NCBI GenBank assembly: GCA_024225895.1
Contig: JAAEMC010001143.1
Span: forward strand, 1 to 11,821
DNA from: Desulfobacteraceae bacterium
GTDB taxonomy: Bacteria > Desulfobacterota > Desulfobacteria > Desulfobacterales > Desulfobacteraceae
Reading direction: 5' to 3'
Length of the DNA stretch: 11,821 nt
A program made the translations under genes and the position numbers. Of this stretch, positions 6,943 through 11,821 are shown one piece after another; positions within the stretch are counted from its first letter, which is position 1, and each line of letters starts with the position of its first letter. The notes beneath the pieces are model-generated. The model was not told where the DNA came from and did no database searches. It saw only the letters and a list, made by a program, of their open reading frames with translations.

Positions 6943-7446
6943 CTACAGCATATATGACATGAACATCACGTCAAACGGCAGATGCTCAAAGAGTTTTATA
7001 TTGCCTTTGATAAAACCGATCTTCTCATACCAGGTACAAAGGTCATGCTGTTTTGCGATAATCCCGATGCCGATGGTTTTTAAATTCAGTTCTCCTGCTT
7101 GTTTAAAAATATGACTGACCAGGCTCTGGCCTATTCCTTGTTTTTGAAACCGGGGAAGAACAGCCAGGCGTTCAAGATATCCGGTATTTTCATCTGCCTT
7201 TTCCAGGGCTGCGCACCCAACTGCCTGGCCGTCACAAAAGAGAAGATAATAAGCTGTCCCCCGTAAAAAATCATTTTTAATCCAGTCCGGGGTGCAGTTG
7301 GACGGGTGCTTGGGGCAGTTTTCTTTTGTCAGGTCAAATCGTTGGGCCACTATTGTGTAGGCCTCTTGGATGATCCCGGAAATCAGGGCATCGTCTGAAG
7401 TTCCGGCCGGCTCTATGCGCAGGGTCTTGCAGGCGTTTTTATCCAT
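6943..7446 (-). CDS. GNAT-family N-acetyltransferase
   Basis: A 167-residue single-domain acetyltransferase. Motif A, which binds acetyl-CoA pyrophosphate, is at about 91-109: ERLAVLPRFQKQGIGQSLV, with QKQGIG at 101-106 fitting Q/R-x-x-G-x-G/A. It is followed by a motif B-like segment (LCTWYEKIGF, 136-145). The N-terminal part has an unusual ENCPKHPSNCTPDWI segment (42-56). These enzymes move an acetyl group from acetyl-CoA to an amine; the acceptor cannot be read from the sequence. ATG at 7446 with AGGGA about 9 bp upstream. It lies 27 bp after the other GNAT gene and 8 bp before the aminotransferase stub, all on the minus strand. The two GNATs are only distantly alike, so this is not a recent tandem duplication. 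Confidence 0.85.
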   Translation of the reverse strand: MDKNACKTLRIEPAGTSDDALISGIIQEAYTIVAQRFDLTKENCPKHPSNCTPDWIKNDFLRGTAYYLLFCDGQAVGCAALEKADENTGYLERLAVLPRFQKQGIGQSLVSHIFKQAGELNLKTIGIGIIAKQHDLCTWYEKIGFIKGNIKLFEHLPFDVMFMSYML

Positions 7447-7473
7447 TTTTTGATTCCCTTTTTCAATTATTGT

Positions 7474-7962
7474 TTAAAAGTCTGGATCTTCAAGGTTCTT
7501 TTGAAACAGGACCTTGGGGTCGTCTTTCCGGTTGTAGTCCAGTGTTACGGGAATACCGTCGATCTTGCCATTGCCGTCAATGATTTTAAAGCCGATGCCG
7601 GTATGGAAAGCAATGGACTTTTTATTGACCGGCGAGGTACAGGAATTAATAATAAAGCGGCCGTCTTTTCCACAATCTTTATAAAAGCGTTCATAAAGCC
7701 TGGTCATCAGGCCCTGGCGCCTGAAATCCGGATGGGCGCCTGCAAAGTGGATATATCCTACCGTTTTTTGGGATTGGGAAAAAAAGCCGATTAAAAATCC
7801 TGCGATCAAATCGTTTTCCTGGGCCACATAGGATGTGTTGTTAAAATGTTCAAAGAATATCCTGGGCACTGAACTGGTTAAATCCCTGCCGTCCCACCAT
7901 TTTTTCATCACTGATATGATTCTGGGGTGGTCCTGGGGGATCGTATGTCTGATGGTTATCAT
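7474..7962 (-). CDS. GNAT-family N-acetyltransferase
   Basis: A 162-residue acetyltransferase. Motif A is at about 72-91, with the acetyl-CoA loop RRQGLM at 81-86 preceded by the strand YIHFAGAHPDF. NKKSIAFHTGIGF (113-125) matches the C-terminal motif in which a residue pair near an aromatic closes the active site. The final segment (about 126-162) is GNAT-like but not diagnostic. Substrate unknown. ATG at 7962; the Shine-Dalgarno is weak (GACGGA, close to the start), and the gene begins 18 bp after the methyltransferase-like gene, so expression probably depends on the operon. It is second in the predicted six-gene transcript that ends with the ABC exporter. Confidence 0.85.
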   Translation of the reverse strand: MITIRHTIPQDHPRIISVMKKWWDGRDLTSSVPRIFFEHFNNTSYVAQENDLIAGFLIGFFSQSQKTVGYIHFAGAHPDFRRQGLMTRLYERFYKDCGKDGRFIINSCTSPVNKKSIAFHTGIGFKIIDGNGKIDGIPVTLDYNRKDDPKVLFQKNLEDPDF

Positions 7963-7980
7963 GGTGTCCGTCTTTTAAAT

Positions 7981-8556
7981 TTAGAGTCCGGGCATATATC
8001 TTCCTGTTTTGGCTTTATAGGAAAGATAATCTTTGCCATGAACTTTTTCCAGGTAGGTTTCCTCTCTGAGTACCATTTTGTGGAACGTCATGCAGGTGGC
8101 CAAAACCAGAAACCCTAAAAGTATACTGGGTTGGATCAGGAAAAAGCTTAAGAACATGAGAAAATAAGTATTAAAATAAGGGTTGCGGACATGGGCATAA
8201 ATACCGCTGGAAATCAATTGGGTCTTCTGGTCTTCATGCACGCCCACCCGCCAGGATTCTTTTAGCTGTGCTGAAATATACCAGCCCAAAATGATGCTGG
8301 CAGTAAAAAGAATAAAGCCGATGCCGCTAATAAAGTCCGATCTTAAAAAAGGGATACTGCCGGTCAGGGCATAGAAAGATTGGCTTGTGGATAAAATCAC
8401 AATCACAAAACATAGAGTGGACATAACTATGGACAGAATGGTTAGGCCCTCTTTGGATCTGACCTTTTGGTTTGTTTTTTTTTGAACCAGAAGATTGCGT
8501 CTGATAAATCCGGCAAGATAGATGGCTGTTAAAAGAATCAGAAGCCCGGTTTCCAT
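7981..8556 (-). CDS. Isoprenylcysteine carboxyl methyltransferase (ICMT/PEMT)-family membrane protein
   Basis: A 191-residue integral membrane protein with hydrophobic segments at about 3-18, 38-57, 74-95 and 127-154. It carries the ICMT/phospholipid-methyltransferase signature: SGIYAHVRNPYF at 117-128 (consensus GIY-x-x-V-R-H-P-x-Y; here N replaces H), and a C-terminal REETYLEKVHGKDYLSYK stretch ending GRYMP (164-188), which matches the EExxL-x-x-x-x-G-x-x-Y-x-x-Y-x-x-x-x-x-R-x-x-P pattern forming the S-adenosylmethionine site at the membrane surface. Bacterial members methylate unknown small molecules or lipids; prenylated CaaX proteins are not expected here. ATG at 8556 with AAGGGAG 7 bp upstream. 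It is the first gene of the operon and has its own predicted promoter at 8640-8611. Confidence 0.85.
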   Translation of the reverse strand: METGLLILLTAIYLAGFIRRNLLVQKKTNQKVRSKEGLTILSIVMSTLCFVIVILSTSQSFYALTGSIPFLRSDFISGIGFILFTASIILGWYISAQLKESWRVGVHEDQKTQLISSGIYAHVRNPYFNTYFLMFLSFFLIQPSILLGFLVLATCMTFHKMVLREETYLEKVHGKDYLSYKAKTGRYMPGL

Positions 8557-8582
8557 ATGTCTTGCTCCCTTTTATTCCATGG

Positions 8583-8611
8583 TGTGTCCGATCTTTAAAT
8601 CAAAGGACACA
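8583..8611. promoter_or_regulatory. Dyad TGTGTCC-N15-GGACACA over the predicted transcription start
   Basis: Perfect 7-bp arms at 8583-8589 and 8605-8611, separated by 15 bp. On the minus strand the dyad begins at the last base of the predicted -10 and covers the expected start site (about 8604), where a repressor would act. It could also fold as a 5' leader hairpin. No regulator gene is adjacent, so the cognate protein is unknown. Confidence 0.4.
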
Positions 8612-8640
8612 TCTTAATGTGCGCCTTGTCTCCTTGTCAA
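8611..8640 (-). promoter_or_regulatory. Predicted sigma-70 promoter of the methyltransferase-GNAT-ABC operon
   Basis: On the minus strand a perfect -35 TTGACA (8640-8635), an 18-bp spacer, then TAAGAT (8616-8611; 4 of 6 match to TATAAT). Start expected near 8604, giving a leader of about 48 nt. Gene spacing downstream (18, 27, 8 bp, then overlaps) suggests this one promoter serves everything to 3204. Confidence 0.5.
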
Positions 8641-8650
8641 TAACCCTTTC

Positions 8651-8679
8651 TTGAAAAATCGGGGAACCAGTGGTAAAAA
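8651..8679 (+). promoter_or_regulatory. Predicted sigma-70 promoter of sixA
   Basis: TTGAAA (8651-8656), 17-bp spacer, TAAAAA (8674-8679) with an extended -10 TGG just before it (8671-8673). The start would be near 8686, leaving a leader of about 28 nt. It is divergent from, and about 10 bp apart from, the promoter of the methyltransferase operon. Confidence 0.45.
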
Positions 8680-8713
8680 ATAATAACCTTCAAATAAAAA
8701 AAAGGGGGATATC

Positions 8714-9169
8714 ATGGCAGTATTTTTGGTTCAGCACGGATTCAGCCTGCCCAAGGACAAAGATCCTGAAAAAGGCCTTTCCCAAGAAGGAAAAGAAAAC
8801 ACCCTTAAAATCACCCAGGTGGCAAAATCCTATGGAATACCGGTCAAAGAAATCTGTCACAGTACCAAAGCCCGCGCCGCCCAGACCGCCCAAATCTTTA
8901 ATGACGCCTTGGCTCCTGAAAGGGGGATCTCCATGATTGATGGCATTAAGGCCATGGATGATGTTAAAATCTTTTCCCAAAGTATTGATGCCGCAAAAGA
9001 TGTCATGTATGTCGGCCATTTGCCATTTATGGAGAAGCTTGTTTCCTACCTGATTTGCGGGTCAGATGATAAAAAAGTTTTTAAATTCCAGAATTCCGGG
9101 GTTGTCTGCCTGGATACAGATGATGACGGCTGGTTTGTCAAATGGTCCCTTAGCCCGAATATTTCATGA
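8714..9169 (+). CDS. sixA: SixA-type phosphohistidine phosphatase
   Basis: A 151-residue histidine-phosphatase-superfamily protein of usual SixA length. The N-terminal LVQHG (5-9) holds the nucleophile H8; the usual RHG reads QHG here. GLSQEGK at 21-27, HSTKARAAQTA at 49-59 (phosphate-binding R54) and VGHLPFM at 100-106 (second catalytic histidine H102) complete the active site in the expected order. SixA removes phosphate from phosphohistidine on proteins; in E. coli the targets are HPt domains and the nitrogen phosphotransferase system. The target here is unknown. ATG at 8714 with a strong AAGGGGGA. It appears to be a single-gene transcript between a divergent operon and a convergent gene. 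Its last codons and stop form one arm of a 16-bp inverted repeat. Confidence 0.85.
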   Translation: MAVFLVQHGFSLPKDKDPEKGLSQEGKENTLKITQVAKSYGIPVKEICHSTKARAAQTAQIFNDALAPERGISMIDGIKAMDDVKIFSQSIDAAKDVMYVGHLPFMEKLVSYLICGSDDKKVFKFQNSGVVCLDTDDDGWFVKWSLSPNIS

Positions 9170-9284
9170 GATTTTAACTAAATTTTTAACAACGTTATGA
9201 TTACAATTAGTTACATTGGAATTTTTAAGCAAATTAGAAAGACAAAATGTCTTTTAAAAGAAATGGCCAAAATCTCATGAAATA
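9160..9284. repeat. 125-bp AT-rich segment bounded by a perfect 16-bp inverted repeat
   Basis: TATTTCATGAGATTTT (9160-9175) is the exact reverse complement of AAAATCTCATGAAATA (9269-9284). Inside are further complementary pairs: TAACTAA/TTAGTTA (9175-9181 with 9207-9213), TAAC/GTTA (9187-9190 with 9194-9197), and AAAGACA/TGTCTTT with a 3-nt loop (9238-9244 with 9248-9254). Together these could fold into a branched structure. The left arm contains the sixA stop codon (9167-9169). No matching direct repeats flank it, so a miniature transposon is not proven; a structured 3' end or bidirectional terminator between convergent genes are alternatives. Confidence 0.55.
9238..9258 (+). terminator. Weak possible terminator hairpin for sixA
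   Basis: AAAGACA, loop AAA, TGTCTTT followed by T. The stem is 7 bp but low in GC and the U tract is short, so termination strength is doubtful. It lies within the inverted-repeat segment. Confidence 0.25.
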
Positions 9285-9328
9285 CCCTGGATGTGAAATT
9301 GTTTCTTTGAATAATTTGGATGGAACTG

Positions 9329-10138
9329 TCACTGCGCAAAGCCGATGAAATTTTTTTTCACCACTTCCTGGCCCTGGTCAGACAGGGCCCAGGTGATAAA
9401 TTTTTTTTCCTTTTTTCGCGGGTGGGGGTGGGTAATGAGATATAAAGGCCGGAAAACCGGGTAACCGGTATTTTTTGCAGAGGCGTCCTGCCCGTTAACG
9501 CAGATGGTTTTGATATGGTCTTTGTAGCGGTTACCGACCGCAAGAGCAAGGCTAAGCTGGCCTATCCCGGTCTGATCCCTGGCAATGGCATTGAGTATGG
9601 CAGGATCCGGTTTAATGGCCTTTATCCGTTTGCCTGAATATTCTTTGCCTTTTAATATGATGTTTTGAAATACCTTATGGGTGGCAGAATTTTCATTGGC
9701 AATATAGACATTGATTTTTGCATCATCACCACCCACTTTTTTCCAGTTTGTGATTTTGCCTGTGAAAATGGCGGCAAGCTGGTCACAATCAAGATTCTGG
9801 ACCGGATTTCGCGTGTTGATCCAGATACCGATGGCATCCTTGCCAATTAAATGTTTTTGGCTTCCAGCCGCAAGATGGCCTTGCTCAATATGCCGTGCAA
9901 CCCCCAGTATGTCGGTATCGCTAAAGATTACTGCGGTATCATTTCCCGTATCCCCTGGTCTGATAATGATCTTGAAGTTGACATCTTTATAAACTTTTGC
10001 CGCGTTTTTCATAAAAATACCAATGGTGGAAGAGCCCGTATACTTTATGGTTTGGGCATGGGATAAGTGAATGGTTCCCATAGTTAAAAAAAGGATCATT
10101 AAAATAGTAATATTTAATTTTGACGGCCTTGTTTTCAT
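9329..10138 (-). CDS. PstS-like periplasmic phosphate-type substrate-binding protein
   Basis: A 269-residue exported protein with a signal peptide at about 1-28 (cleavage after SHA). GSSTIG (35-40) corresponds to the first phosphate-binding loop of PstS; IFTGKITNWKKVGG (124-137) is the most recognisable PstS hallmark (IF-x-GKI-x-NW); NENSATHKVF (148-157) corresponds to the R-x-x-GSGT-x-x-F loop but is altered, and SDQGQEVVKKNFIGF (253-267) is the typical C-terminus. Loss of the canonical arginine and GSGT residues means phosphate may not be the ligand; single-domain PstS-like proteins are also used as sensors or for other anions. No pstC, pstA, pstB or phoU is nearby. ATG at 10138; no clear Shine-Dalgarno and no Pho box. 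A small dyad AGTCT-TTTG-AGACT (10154-10167) lies just upstream. The gene converges on sixA. Confidence 0.75.
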   Translation of the reverse strand: MKTRPSKLNITILMILFLTMGTIHLSHAQTIKYTGSSTIGIFMKNAAKVYKDVNFKIIIRPGDTGNDTAVIFSDTDILGVARHIEQGHLAAGSQKHLIGKDAIGIWINTRNPVQNLDCDQLAAIFTGKITNWKKVGGDDAKINVYIANENSATHKVFQNIILKGKEYSGKRIKAIKPDPAILNAIARDQTGIGQLSLALAVGNRYKDHIKTICVNGQDASAKNTGYPVFRPLYLITHPHPRKKEKKFITWALSDQGQEVVKKNFIGFAQ

Positions 10139-10580
10139 TAATTTAATCTGTCCAGTCTTTTGAGACTCGATATAAAAGATCCTGTATTTTTTAAGTTTAC
10201 ATGAGATATCAATGGTATTTTAGAAATTGGAAAATCGAAACAAGAGCAATTGAGTTTCGTTTATTATTATGAATATTATCATTTTATATTTATTTAATAA
10301 ATGAAAAATTGGTGTAGCACCTTAACCTGGAACCCAAATCCACCATCAAATTCCATAACATGCCACAATAATAGAAAAAAAAGCACATCCCTGGCCACCA
10401 GCAAAGCACCAAGAAGCCATTCTTCAAAAAGACAGGTTCCTTTTTTTATTTTGACGATTTATCTAAAAAGATTCTGATTAACCAGAAAGTATTCTTGAAA
10501 ACCGGAATTATTCTAATACGGCCAGTCAAGGCTGAAATCGCGTAACCTCCTGAAAACATATCGTATTCAATACATATCTT
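10139..10580. other. AT-rich intergenic region upstream of the PstS-like and DUF1445 genes
   Basis: No convincing gene on either strand. The part near 10250-10315 is very AT-rich and could hold promoter or bendable DNA. Notable sites are the dyad AGTCT-TTTG-AGACT (10154-10167), in the leader of the PstS-like gene, and the odd palindrome GTATTCAATAC (10563-10573), 13 bp before the sigma-54 -24 element. An enhancer site for a sigma-54 activator would be expected in this stretch, but I cannot pick out a convincing pair of repeats. A 60-codon minus frame at 10446-10628 has no protein-like features. Confidence 0.5.
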
Positions 10581-10586
10581 TTTTTT

Positions 10587-10600
10587 GGCATGCTTGGTGC
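10587..10600 (+). promoter_or_regulatory. Sigma-54 (-24/-12) promoter of the DUF1445 gene
   Basis: TTGGCATGCTTGGTGCAA places GG at 10587-10588 and GC at 10599-10600 with exactly 10 bp between, and matches TGGCAC-N5-TTGCA at most positions (TGGCAT, then GTGCA). Transcription should start near 10612, giving a leader of about 85 nt. Use of sigma-54 implies an enhancer-binding activator, whose gene is not in the window. Confidence 0.6.
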
Positions 10601-10630
10601 AATCTTGATGCAATAAAAAGAAAAGCAAGA

Positions 10631-10674
10631 ACCAAAGTTTTACAACTTAGCAACTACCAAAGTTTTGCAACTTA
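10631..10674 (+). repeat. Two 19-bp direct repeats in the DUF1445 leader, each with an internal dyad
   Basis: ACCAAAGTTTTACAACTTA (10631-10649) and ACCAAAGTTTTGCAACTTA (10656-10674) differ at one base and start 25 bp apart. Each contains the dyad AAGTT-N4-AACTT. They lie about 20-60 bp after the predicted sigma-54 start and end 10 bp before the ribosome binding site, so they could be tandem operator sites for a roadblock repressor or paired RNA hairpins. Confidence 0.55.
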
Positions 10675-10696
10675 AAATGAAAAAGAGGATAGCTTC

Positions 10697-11476
10697 ATGA
10701 CACCCGAAGAATTAAGACATCTGGCAGCCACAGGGGAATTTGATCATCATACTGCGGGATACTGTGAAGGGTATGTCCAGGCAAACCTGGTTGCACTGCC
10801 CCACAAATATTCCTTTGATTTTTTACAATTTTGTAAAAACAATTCCAAACCCTGCCCGGTGCTCGAAGTAGTCGGGCCTAATTCGCACCAAACGCACCGC
10901 CTGGCAGATAACGCAGATCTGCTCAATACCATCCCCAGATATCTGGTTTTCAAAGATGGGGTGGTTGATAAAGAAGTGAATCAGATTATGGCTTATTATA
11001 CGGATGATCTGGTGTTTTTTTTAATTGGGTGCAGTTTTTCTTTTGAGCAGGCTCTGATTTGTGCTGGAATCCCCTTGCGCCATATCGAGCAGAACAAAAA
11101 TGTTTCCATGTATAATACCAATATACCGCTGAAATCAAGCGGGCCCTTTTCCGGCAATATGGTCGTGAGTATGCGGCCCATCCATCAAACTCTTGTTGAT
11201 AAAGCCCATTCAGTTACCAGTGCGTATCCGGATGTCCATGGCGCTCCCATTCATAAAGGGAATCCCGGATTGATCGGTATTAAAGATATCGACATACCAG
11301 ACTACGGTGATTCCGTAGAGATCAAACCGGATGAAGTCCCTGTTTTCTGGGCCTGCGGAGTGACCCCTCAAAATGCGCTTGTTGAGGCAAGGCTCCCCAT
11401 TGCCTTTACCCATGCACCCGGATTTATGTTTGTGTCAGATATACGCAATGAAGAATTTTTAACATGCCAGAGCTAA
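10697..11476 (+). CDS. DUF1445/YcsI-family protein (putative hydro-lyase, D-glutamate cyclase-like)
   Basis: A 259-residue cytosolic protein, full length for the family. Family hallmarks in order: GYVQANLV 25-32, DFLQFCKNNSKPCP 41-54, PRYLVFKDG 80-88, FLIGCSFSFE 108-117, GIPLRHIE 124-131, NVSMYNTNIP 135-144, VVSMRP 156-161, VHGAPIHKGNP 180-190, VPVFWACGVTPQ 214-225 and THAPG 238-242. The family is annotated as a putative hydro-lyase; its human relative DGLUCY converts D-glutamate to 5-oxo-D-proline, and bacterial relatives sit near 5-oxoprolinase or lactam genes. The reaction here is not proven. ATG at 10697 with AGAGGA 7 bp upstream. It follows a sigma-54 promoter and two leader repeats, and is 187 bp before a probable TRAP solute-binding gene, suggesting it processes the imported substrate. 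Confidence 0.88.
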   Translation: MTPEELRHLAATGEFDHHTAGYCEGYVQANLVALPHKYSFDFLQFCKNNSKPCPVLEVVGPNSHQTHRLADNADLLNTIPRYLVFKDGVVDKEVNQIMAYYTDDLVFFLIGCSFSFEQALICAGIPLRHIEQNKNVSMYNTNIPLKSSGPFSGNMVVSMRPIHQTLVDKAHSVTSAYPDVHGAPIHKGNPGLIGIKDIDIPDYGDSVEIKPDEVPVFWACGVTPQNALVEARLPIAFTHAPGFMFVSDIRNEEFLTCQS

Positions 11477-11483
11477 GTTTTGT

Positions 11484-11512
11484 GGGCCTCTCCGCCCGAG
11501 GTCCGCCCTTTT
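11484..11512 (+). terminator. Possible intrinsic terminator after the DUF1445 gene
   Basis: GGGCCTC (11484-11490) and GAGGTCC (11498-11504) can pair over 7 bp with one G-U and a 7-nt loop, followed by GCCCTTTT. The stem is GC-rich but the T run starts 3 bases late and is only four long, so it may be partial and allow read-through into the next gene. Confidence 0.35.
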
Positions 11513-11587
11513 AGGAGATGTTTAGATATTTTTTAAATAACCAGAGAACGTTGGTCAATGGCCAAGAACCCGGTTCATAAGTTCGAA

Positions 11588-11597
11588 GACTTAAGTC
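11588..11597. promoter_or_regulatory. Perfect palindrome GACTTAAGTC before the TRAP gene
   Basis: A 10-bp perfect palindrome immediately after a TTCGAA palindrome (11582-11587). It lies 67 bp upstream of the solute-binding-protein start and about 28 bp before a TATAGT (11626-11631) that could be a -10. It may be an operator, but its short length makes chance possible. Confidence 0.25.
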
Positions 11598-11663
11598 AAA
11601 CGGAATATATTTATGACCAATTTTGTATAGTTTTTAATTACTTATTTAAAAAGGAGAATCTGT

Positions 11664-11821
11664 ATGAAAAAGATCCAACCGATTATTATGTTAACCGCCC
11701 TAAGCTTTATGCTGGCTTTTTTTGCGGCCAATTCAGCCGTTGCATTGGACAAGAAGATTCGTGTGGTGGGCTCCTGGAGCAGCTTAACCATGTTTAAAAA
11801 TTTTGAAAAACCATTCTGGAC
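11664..11821 (+). CDS. dctP: Probable TRAP transporter solute-binding protein (DctP family), 5' end only
   Basis: The first 52 codons of a gene that runs off the right edge. ATG at 11664 is preceded by AAGGAG at 7-bp spacing. Residues 1-27 form a Sec signal peptide (MKK, hydrophobic core, cleavage after AVA). The mature start DKKIRVVGSWSSLT, then MFKNFEKPFW, resembles the first strand and following helix of DctP-type periplasmic binding proteins (often RVVGSW or RFGSSW), which capture organic acids or amino acids for a Na+-coupled TRAP permease. DctQ and DctM subunits would be expected downstream, outside the window. Because only about 25 mature residues are visible, a different periplasmic binding-protein family cannot be excluded. 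A 79-codon frame at 11558-11797 overlaps it in another phase and is not protein-like. Confidence 0.6.
   Translation, partial: MKKIQPIIMLTALSFMLAFFAANSAVALDKKIRVVGSWSSLTMFKNFEKPFW

Noticed and set aside
10139..10200. Pho box upstream of the PstS-like gene
   Set aside because: No tandem CTGTCAT-like units were found on either strand; only a short AGTCT dyad is present.
10446..10628. 60-codon minus-strand frame upstream of the DUF1445 gene
   Set aside because: Overlaps the sigma-54 promoter, lacks a ribosome binding site and has no protein-like pattern.
11558..11797. 79-codon plus-strand frame before and over the TRAP gene
   Set aside because: It overlaps in another phase the frame that has a signal peptide and a strong ribosome binding site; its own start has none.
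1..11821. CRISPR array, tRNA/rRNA genes or intact IS element
   Set aside because: No regularly spaced repeats, cloverleaf-like sequences, rRNA motifs or transposase-like proteins were seen.

Overview
The window looks like the chromosome of an anaerobic, probably marine Desulfobacterota bacterium (Desulfobacteraceae-like: Desulfobacula, Desulfobacter and relatives). This is inferred from protein style (TRAP-type solute-binding protein, orphan PstS-like protein, SixA with a QHG motif), moderate GC with AT-rich intergenic DNA, and a good -24/-12 sigma-54 promoter. No marker gene confirms it. No rRNA, tRNA, CRISPR array or intact insertion sequence was seen.

Region 1 (1-3203, minus strand) is a Cre-type envelope-stress locus. 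In transcription order it holds a secreted protein of unknown function (2996-1806, GTG start), a CreD-family inner-membrane protein (1734-505), and the receiver half of a CreB-like response regulator that runs off the left edge (436-<1). The sensor kinase (CreC) would lie beyond position 1. Upstream of the secreted-protein gene is a perfect match to the CreB-binding 'cre tag', TTCAC-N6-TTCAC, with two more TTCAC units. This implies that the locus is autoregulated and that the unknown exported protein belongs to the Cre regulon.

Region 2 (3204-8556, minus strand) is a tightly packed operon: an isoprenylcysteine-methyltransferase-like membrane protein (8556-7981), two GNAT acetyltransferases (7962-7474 and 7446-6943), a C-terminal stub of a class III aminotransferase (6934-6716), and two half-size ABC exporter subunits that overlap (6719-4990 and 5000-3204). 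The exporter pair has the sequence signature of a heterodimer with one degenerate and one competent ATPase site. The first subunit carries a clean single-base frameshift at the membrane-domain/ATPase junction (near 5790). The mix of modifying enzymes and an exporter suggests making or neutralising a small molecule and pumping it out, but no substrate can be named.

Region 3 (8557-10138) starts with a divergent promoter region containing a dyad over the predicted start of the region 2 transcript. It then has sixA (8714-9169, plus), a 125-bp AT-rich segment bounded by a perfect 16-bp inverted repeat that includes the sixA stop codon, and a convergent orphan PstS-like periplasmic protein (10138-9329, minus).

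Region 4 (10139-11821) is a 558-bp intergenic stretch ending in a sigma-54 promoter and two 19-bp direct repeats. It is followed by a DUF1445/YcsI-family (D-glutamate cyclase-like) gene (10697-11476, plus) and the start of a probable TRAP-transporter solute-binding protein (11664->11821, plus). The last two plausibly form an uptake and processing unit for an amino acid or lactam-type substrate.
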